Shown here in pieces: positions 31,849 through 36,947 of a stretch of 36,947 nucleotides of DNA. Below the pieces are notes generated by a model that ran no database searches, was not told the DNA's origin, and was given only the letters and a program-made list of their open reading frames with translations. Both the position numbers and the translations under genes were made by a program. The stretch comes from an uncultured Eubacterium sp. Lineage in GTDB: Bacteria; Bacillota; Clostridia; Lachnospirales; Lachnospiraceae. The stretch is from positions 1 to 36,947 of the forward strand of contig CANDJC010000040.1 in NCBI GenBank assembly GCA_947384955.1, in the 5' to 3' direction. Every line of letters begins with the position of its first letter. Position 1 is the first letter of the stretch.

Positions 31849-34089
31849 TCACTTCCTCCCGCCAGGTATCCCAATCGAATACCCCAAAAGCATCCATGTA
31901 CTGATAAAGTAACAAATCAGCAGCGCACCAAGAATCCCCGCAGTAAATCCCGTCTGCTGCAGCAGAGCGGTAAATCCGATATATGCTGAAATTTCTTTGG
32001 ACACAGTCTGCACAAAATACACAGTAACAGCCGCCGCAGCCGCGATGGAAACGGTGACAGGCAGTCCGAACCAGACGCCCAGCTGTTTTAGCACCAGTTT
32101 TTTAATATTCCTCTCCTCAGCGCCGAGCTTTCGAAGCACGCCAAAGCGGTATCTGTAGCAGTCTGCATCTAAAAGCTGCTGCAGGGAAAGTACAGTCAGG
32201 CAGATGACCATGAGTACGACGGCTCCATAGAGCATAGAAGACTGCAAAACAAACATATCCGTTTTTGTACTGTTCTTTTGAAGCGTGCGAAGGCGGATAT
32301 CGTAGCTGACACCTTCGGCTGTCATCTGTGGATATTTGGATACAAATGCCTGTTCCAGCCGGCTGGCGGTATCGTAGGAGAGCGGCCGGGCGGTTTTTAT
32401 ATAGCGGTTTTGAATGACGGGAAGCAGGTTTTTGCAGACGTTATCCGGAAACACAAACAGGACGTTCGTATAAACATTATACATGGTTTGGCCCATTCTT
32501 TCCAGATGGTATGCCTGGCTGGAACAGATAAGGCTTCCGCAGTCAGTTTCAGCTGATGTATGTTCTTTTAAAAATTCGTTTCGCTCATCCTCAGTGGCCA
32601 CAGCCTTCCAATGGGTTGTGAATTCATTGTCCTTTAGCGTGATTTGTTCCAGTCCCAGCATGGTTCTGATGGTGTTATAATCGCTCAGTGAAATGGCCGC
32701 GATGGGAAAATCGTATTTCATCCGGTTATGAAAATCCTCTTTTTTGGGCAGATACAGATGAAACGTGCAGTCATATTCCGTTTTTATCTGCTCGTCTGCG
32801 AGAAATTCTGTTACGATTTCGTAAGCTTCATCGGGTAAATACTGTTCCTGGTATATCTGTCTGTATCCTGAATAAATCTGCACATCGTACATGGAGCGGG
32901 CATCTAAATAGCCGTTTGCCCATCCGGTTAAAATCGGCGCGGACAGAAACAAAAATACGGCAAGCATAAGAGTGATGCTGGTAAGGGTCATAGTTTTGCT
33001 GGCTGTCTGCAGCTTGGAGATAATCTGTCCGAAAAAGAAAAGGTTTTCATTTTGATATTTATGTTCCGGCGATTTTTCTTTCCAGGCGAGAATCAGGCTG
33101 GCAGCAAGATAGATGATGCAGCATATGAAAAACAGCAAATCTGTCAGAATAAAGAACAGATACAGTCTGACAGTCCCGTCTCCGAGCGGCAGATAATATT
33201 TAGCAGTCAGGGACGGCACGCTTGCTGCGGTGACAGCATTCAGGACGGAGCATGGGAGCAGACTTAAAAGCAGTGTCTGAAAGCTGCGTTTCTTTTTAAG
33301 AAATAGATTTTGAAACAGCCACAGGAGCGGCAGGAGCAGAGCCGCGGCAGGACTCAGGATATTTCCCAGGAACATAAGCTCAACAGGCAGTGCGTAACGG
33401 CTGTCGTAATAAAAATAAAATTTCCTGATGCCGGATACCAGCATGACAGTTACCAGCAGCTCAAAGAGAATAGTTACCGCATAAATCCAGCGGCTTTTTC
33501 TTAAATCCGGCTCATTTTCTTTTTCTGCCAAAAGCATATCGATGATTTTGGTTTTCCGAATCGTACGGATGTTAAAAATACCTGCCACAGAGAAGCTTAT
33601 GACAAAAAAGACGACGGTAAGAAGCGCCGTATCCGGGAACAGCGTCCATGAAAGCCGGAAACGCTTCCCATAGGAGGTCAGCAGCATTGCCGTAATAAAC
33701 TGCGAACAGAAGATACCAAGGAAAATGCCGGTTCCAATCGAGAAAAGTCCCATGATAAGGGTTTCTGCAAAGAAAAGCCGTCCAATGGTTTTTTGTTCCA
33801 TTCCCATAATGGACTGGACCGCAAATTCTTTCTGTCTGCGCAGGAGCATATAGCGGTTTACGAAACGTATTAAAAACAGCAAAAGCAGGGTGACTACGCA
33901 GATGGAAAGCTTCATGCTGCTGCCAAGTATCGTTAAATCATACGCATTTCCGATATCCGGCTGATAATAGCGGCTGGAAACGGACAGAAATGAGTAAAAT
34001 AAAGTGACGCATATGGTTAATGTCACAATATAAATCAGATAATCTTTGAATGAGCGTTTTGCGTTTTTGATTACAAGCTTAGCATACAT
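31849..34089 (-). CDS. Bce-type ABC transporter permease (FtsX family)
   Basis: This 746-residue membrane protein has about ten transmembrane helices and one large extracellular domain (about residues 395-590) between helices 7 and 8. That is the diagnostic layout of BceB/VraG-type permeases, which sense and remove cell-wall-directed peptide antibiotics such as bacitracin or lantibiotics. The N-terminal FtsX-like part includes RRQKEFAVQSIMGMEQKTIGRLF. It overlaps the ATPase gene by 11 nt, with GGAAGGAATC before the ATG. It should form a sensory complex with the kinase at 35015-36028. The peptide recognised cannot be predicted. Confidence 0.93.
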   Translation of the reverse strand: MYAKLVIKNAKRSFKDYLIYIVTLTICVTLFYSFLSVSSRYYQPDIGNAYDLTILGSSMKLSICVVTLLLLFLIRFVNRYMLLRRQKEFAVQSIMGMEQKTIGRLFFAETLIMGLFSIGTGIFLGIFCSQFITAMLLTSYGKRFRLSWTLFPDTALLTVVFFVISFSVAGIFNIRTIRKTKIIDMLLAEKENEPDLRKSRWIYAVTILFELLVTVMLVSGIRKFYFYYDSRYALPVELMFLGNILSPAAALLLPLLWLFQNLFLKKKRSFQTLLLSLLPCSVLNAVTAASVPSLTAKYYLPLGDGTVRLYLFFILTDLLFFICCIIYLAASLILAWKEKSPEHKYQNENLFFFGQIISKLQTASKTMTLTSITLMLAVFLFLSAPILTGWANGYLDARSMYDVQIYSGYRQIYQEQYLPDEAYEIVTEFLADEQIKTEYDCTFHLYLPKKEDFHNRMKYDFPIAAISLSDYNTIRTMLGLEQITLKDNEFTTHWKAVATEDERNEFLKEHTSAETDCGSLICSSQAYHLERMGQTMYNVYTNVLFVFPDNVCKNLLPVIQNRYIKTARPLSYDTASRLEQAFVSKYPQMTAEGVSYDIRLRTLQKNSTKTDMFVLQSSMLYGAVVLMVICLTVLSLQQLLDADCYRYRFGVLRKLGAEERNIKKLVLKQLGVWFGLPVTVSIAAAAAVTVYFVQTVSKEISAYIGFTALLQQTGFTAGILGALLICYFISTWMLLGYSIGIPGGRK

Positions 34090-34846
34090 GATTCCTTCCG
34101 CCTCCCATCATTGTCAGTACATTTAATATTTTTTGAAAGAAAACAGACCTGCTCAGACTGCCCCGGAGCAGCTCCGTGAAAATTTCCCCGTCCTGTAAGA
34201 ATAAAATACGGCTGGCATAGCTGGCAGAAAAAGCGTCGTGCGTCACCATTAAAACGGCCGTGCCAAGCTGTTCATTGATACTGGTAATGGCTGAAAGCAG
34301 CATCTGTGAGGAACAGCTGTCAAGCGCTCCGGTCGGCTCATCGGCTAACAGGAGCTTCGGACGGGTGACAACCGCCCGTGCACAGGCACAGCGCTGCTTT
34401 TGTCCTCCCGATACCTGGTAAGGATATTTATTTAAAATGTCACTGATATTCAGCTGCTCTGCAATCTCTAAAATCCGCGGCTCAGCCTCTCTTGCGGGCA
34501 CCCTGCTGACTGCTAAGGCAAGCGCAATGTTTTCCGAAATCGTCAGGGTATCCAGCAGGTTAAAATCCTGAAAGATAAAACCTAAATTCTCCCGGCGGAA
34601 TCTGGCGAGAGATTTCGGACTGATTTCTGTGACATCGGTTCCTTCCAGATAAATGTGCCCCGCACTTACCGTATCAATGGTAGAAATGCAGTTAAGAAGC
34701 GTCGTTTTTCCCGAACCGGAAGTCCCCATAATTCCAAGAAATTCGCCGTTTTCTACAGAAAAACTGATATCTTTCACAGCCTTTGTAATATTTCCTTCAC
34801 TGCCGTAATATTTCTGGATATGCTCCAGCTTTAAAATAGTATGCAT
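34079..34846 (-). CDS. Bce-type ABC transporter ATP-binding protein
   Basis: This 255-residue MacB/BceA-type ATPase has Walker A GTSGSGKTT at 41-49, Q-loop FQDFNLL, signature VSGGQKQR, Walker B LLLADEPTGALD and a switch His in VTHD. It pairs with the overlapping BceB-like permease gene. AAGGAG precedes the ATG closely. A separate promoter region (34940-35004) lies between it and the kinase gene, the usual Bce arrangement in which the response regulator activates the transporter genes. Confidence 0.95.
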   Translation of the reverse strand: MHTILKLEHIQKYYGSEGNITKAVKDISFSVENGEFLGIMGTSGSGKTTLLNCISTIDTVSAGHIYLEGTDVTEISPKSLARFRRENLGFIFQDFNLLDTLTISENIALALAVSRVPAREAEPRILEIAEQLNISDILNKYPYQVSGGQKQRCACARAVVTRPKLLLADEPTGALDSCSSQMLLSAITSINEQLGTAVLMVTHDAFSASYASRILFLQDGEIFTELLRGSLSRSVFFQKILNVLTMMGGGRNHVC

Positions 34847-34939
34847 AATTTCTCCTTCCTGGTTTCCTGCTGTTTTTTCATCCCGTGTCTGACCGTACAG
34901 CGCACAGCAGGAATATGCGGCTGAATACGGTATGCCTGT

Positions 34940-35004
34940 ATTGTAAATCCTGCGGCAGAGTTTTTGTATCAGGTTTTCTTACAAATATCTTACAAGAATG
35001 TAAG
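34940..35004 (-). promoter_or_regulatory. Likely response-regulator-activated promoter of the bceAB-like genes
   Basis: On the minus strand, CTTACA-TTCT-TGTAAG (35004-34989) is a perfect inverted repeat and a further TGTAAG follows at 34983-34978, 11 bp on, one helical turn. About 35 bp downstream lies TACAAT (34945-34940), a good -10 with no recognisable -35, as expected for an activated promoter. The sites are seen. The binding protein, most simply the OmpR-type regulator at 36025-36705, is inferred. Confidence 0.6.
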
Positions 35005-35014
35005 AAGTACAGTA

Positions 35015-36028
35015 TCAGGCCTGTATCCCGGTAATAAAATCGCTGACATGGAAGGAAAGTGTGACGGAGGTTCTGCCGTTATTCGAACAGGCATCCAGCC
35101 CGATGCCCAGTTTTTCGCAGAGGCGTTTGCAAAGATACAGTCCGATGCCGGTAGAATTTTGAATCGCGCGGCCGTTTTGTCCGGTAAAGCCTTTCTCAAA
35201 AATACGGGGCAGGTCGCCTGGTGAAATGCCGATGCCGTAATCCGTAACGGTCAGACAGACCTGATTTTCGCTTTCTGCGGTATCAAAGTGCAGTACCGGC
35301 TGTCCGGCGCGGTATTTTACAGCATTGCTGATTAACTGGTTCAAAATAAAGCGTACCCATTTTTCATCCGTGTAAACCGTGTGTACCGTTTCGCTTACGG
35401 TTATTACGGCATGATGCCGGCGCAGCAGATATTTATTATCAGAGATGGCCGCATGTACGGTATCCTGAAGGCTGATTTTGCGGATACAGTAATCTTTTTC
35501 AGGATGTTCGCTGCGGGCATAATAAAGCGCCTGCTGTGTAAAACGTTCTATCTTTTCTAATTCCGCAGAAAGTTCTCTTGTGAAGGAGGAGCGGTTATTT
35601 TCGCACAGCAGATTTATGGCTGTTATGGGTGTTTTGACTTCATGAATCCACTGTTCAATATATTCTTTATATTCTTTCCGTTCTCTTTGAATCTGTCCTG
35701 TTTTTTCTAACATGGACTTTTCAGCCATTTTCAGAATCTGATAAAAAACCTGGTCGTCGGCCCTTTGCGGAAACGCCATGACTTCTGGTATCAGATACCG
35801 CTCGTCTAACTGTCTTGTCAGAGCCAGTAATCTGTCCAGGTACTTTTTCCGCTTCAGACAGAATGCGGTGAGGCATAACAGGAGCGTCATCAGCCACACA
35901 AAGGAAATAAAAAGAATGCTGTGGGCCGGGCTGCCGTCAGCGGTCAGAAATAAGGCAAGTGCAAGCATGCCCAGAAGATGGAGGAACAGAACCGGAACCT
36001 GGCTTTTCAAATACTGTTTTATGCTCAT
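35015..36028 (-). CDS. Bce-type (intramembrane-sensing) sensor histidine kinase
   Basis: This 337-residue kinase has two N-terminal transmembrane helices (about 11-30 and 36-57) with almost no extracellular loop, the intramembrane-sensing type that depends on a BceAB transporter. Phosphorylated His is H129 in WIHEVKTPI. The N box is NQLISNAVKYR, and G boxes are DYGIGI and GTGIGLYLCKRL. The frame is open upstream, but ATG 36028 overlaps the response-regulator stop by 4 nt (ATGA) and is preceded by AGGGG. It is co-translated with the regulator. Confidence 0.94.
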   Translation of the reverse strand: MSIKQYLKSQVPVLFLHLLGMLALALFLTADGSPAHSILFISFVWLMTLLLCLTAFCLKRKKYLDRLLALTRQLDERYLIPEVMAFPQRADDQVFYQILKMAEKSMLEKTGQIQRERKEYKEYIEQWIHEVKTPITAINLLCENNRSSFTRELSAELEKIERFTQQALYYARSEHPEKDYCIRKISLQDTVHAAISDNKYLLRRHHAVITVSETVHTVYTDEKWVRFILNQLISNAVKYRAGQPVLHFDTAESENQVCLTVTDYGIGISPGDLPRIFEKGFTGQNGRAIQNSTGIGLYLCKRLCEKLGIGLDACSNNGRTSVTLSFHVSDFITGIQA

Positions 36029-36705
36029 ATGAGATACCCCTGTCTGTGTTTTGTCTGAATAAAGTCCGTCAGGCCGATGCCGGAAAGCTTTTCCCGGATA
36101 CGGGTGATGTTTACGCTGAGCGCATTGTCGTCCACATAAAGCTGGCAGTCCCATAAAAAATCCACAATATCTGAGCGCGGGCAGATTTTTCCGGCATTTT
36201 TAAACAGATAATAAAGGATTTTTACTTCGTTTCGGGTTAATTCGGCTTTTTTGCCGCCGTATGTAATCCTGCTGCTTTCTAAGTGCAGCACGGCGCCGTT
36301 CCATGTGAAAATTTCTGCCTGTTCGATAGTATAGGCGCGCTTGATAAGCGAAGCAGTTTTAGCCAGGAGTATCGCGGTATGATAAGGCTTTGTAATAAAA
36401 GCGTCGCCTCCGAGCATAATGCTGTTTAACTCGTCCATGTCTGTACTGCAGCCTGTTACAAATACAATGGGCATGTTGGAAAAGGCGCGGATTTGCGAGC
36501 ATATTTCAAATCCGCTGCTTTCGGGCAGACAGATATCTAAAAGAACCAGGTGCGGAGCGAACTGCTTTACCGTTTTTATGGTATCTGCAAAATCGGTTAT
36601 GGCGGCGGCTTCGTATCCGTTTCCGGTTAGAAGGGTTATCAGCTGTGTCCGGATGGTTAAATCATCTTCTATGATGAGGATTTTATGCTTTGCAGGGTGT
36701 GTCAT
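36025..36705 (-). CDS. OmpR-family response regulator of the Bce-type module
   Basis: This 226-residue regulator has a receiver domain (about 8-120) with acidic pocket EDD at 13-15, phospho-acceptor D57 in LLDICLP, and FITKPY with the conserved Lys. The C-terminal winged helix (about 130-226) has LTRNEVKILYYL and DNALSVNITRIREKL. It should activate the transporter promoter at 34940-35004. AAGGAG lies 9 nt before the ATG, and the promoter at 36750-36778 drives regulator and kinase. Confidence 0.95.
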   Translation of the reverse strand: MTHPAKHKILIIEDDLTIRTQLITLLTGNGYEAAAITDFADTIKTVKQFAPHLVLLDICLPESSGFEICSQIRAFSNMPIVFVTGCSTDMDELNSIMLGGDAFITKPYHTAILLAKTASLIKRAYTIEQAEIFTWNGAVLHLESSRITYGGKKAELTRNEVKILYYLFKNAGKICPRSDIVDFLWDCQLYVDDNALSVNITRIREKLSGIGLTDFIQTKHRQGYLI

Positions 36706-36749
36706 AAGAAGGGGCTCCTTTCCTGGAAATGGGATTGTTTTCTAGTCTG

Positions 36750-36778
36750 GTTATACTCTTTTTGGAAGGGAAAGTCAA
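36750..36778 (-). promoter_or_regulatory. Promoter of the response regulator-kinase operon
   Basis: On the minus strand, TTGACT (36778-36773), a 17-nt spacer and TATAAC (36755-36750) form a near-consensus promoter about 45 nt before the regulator start. The repeat copy at 36801 begins 23 nt upstream of the -35. Confidence 0.8.
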
Positions 36779-36800
36779 GATGGGGGGTGATTATGGCGGC

Positions 36801-36947
36801 GCGGACGCCGGGTGACGGGAAGATGCACCGGCTTCCTGTGACGGCTCCGGAATGTTAAGAATCCCTAAGCATTCTGCATTTACGCTGTGGCTGCGGACGG
36901 GACGCGGCACCTATTCGCCCTGGCTTTCTGCCAGCAGCTACCGGTGC
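36801..36947 (+). repeat. Palindromic repeat copy D (partial, cut by window end)
   Basis: This copy has the same orientation as that at 10995. It starts GCGGACGCC, has a left outer arm at 36807-36842 of the same subtype as copy C (two differences), then the inner-arm hairpin and the core up to GGTGC, where the window ends. G-runs (36782-36787) flank its left end. Confidence 0.92.

Noticed and set aside
31685-31915. N-terminal extension of the S1-domain protein
   Set aside because: It would overlap the end of the permease gene and crosses the promoter at 31788-31796.

Overview
The window is a chromosomal segment of a Firmicute, most likely a Lachnospiraceae-type clostridium. The evidence is the protein flavour, strong AGGAGG ribosome sites, TTGACA/TATAAT promoters, a YlmC/YmxH sporulation-family protein, the priA-def-fmt-yugP-rsmB-rlmN-stp-prkC-rsgA-thiN order typical of Clostridia, and the small coiled-coil and DUF6033-like proteins common in that family. 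Genus cannot be fixed from the sequence. No tRNA, rRNA, CRISPR array, transposase or phage gene was seen.

Layout. 1-122 is a partial copy of a dispersed repeat. 159-3641 is a GntR (YtrA-type) regulator, ABC ATPase and large membrane protein operon with its own operator and terminator. 3661-4147 is a monocistronic coiled-coil gene between two identical terminators. 4148-5705 (minus) is a NitT/TauT/SsuBC-type ABC ATPase and permease pair with no binding protein beside it. 5913-6602 is a hypothetical gene. 6700-9830 is a ferrous-iron uptake operon (two FeoA, FeoB, small Cys-rich FeoB partner) with a DtxR/IdeR-like box over its promoter. 9948-10914 holds two small membrane-protein genes. 10995-12760 is an accessory island: two oppositely oriented copies of the repeat flank a membrane protein gene whose 5' end abuts one copy and a truncated YkgJ-type gene.

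From 12858 onward the window is housekeeping: murE (peptidoglycan), priA (replication restart), def and fmt (formyl-methionine), a membrane zinc protease, rsmB and rlmN (rRNA modification), a PP2C phosphatase with a PASTA Ser/Thr kinase, rsgA (30S GTPase), thiN, ychF, ylmC-like, nrdR, a YqeG-like HAD phosphatase, rpiB, efp, a FlK-like thioesterase, and an S1-domain RNA-binding protein on the minus strand. 31849-36778 (minus) is a complete Bce-type peptide-sensing and detoxification module: response regulator and kinase from one promoter, then ATPase and permease from a second promoter preceded by a likely response-regulator box. The window ends in a fourth, partial repeat copy.

The most unusual element is the ~250-bp repeat family (four copies: 1-122, 10995-11248, 12510-12760, 36801-36947). 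Each full copy is a nested palindrome. Its outer 35-36-nt arms are perfectly complementary within a copy yet differ strongly between the two full copies, which is a covariation pattern expected of a structured RNA or a fold-back element. The window begins and ends inside copies, as if an assembly broke at this repeat. I recognise no described family for it.
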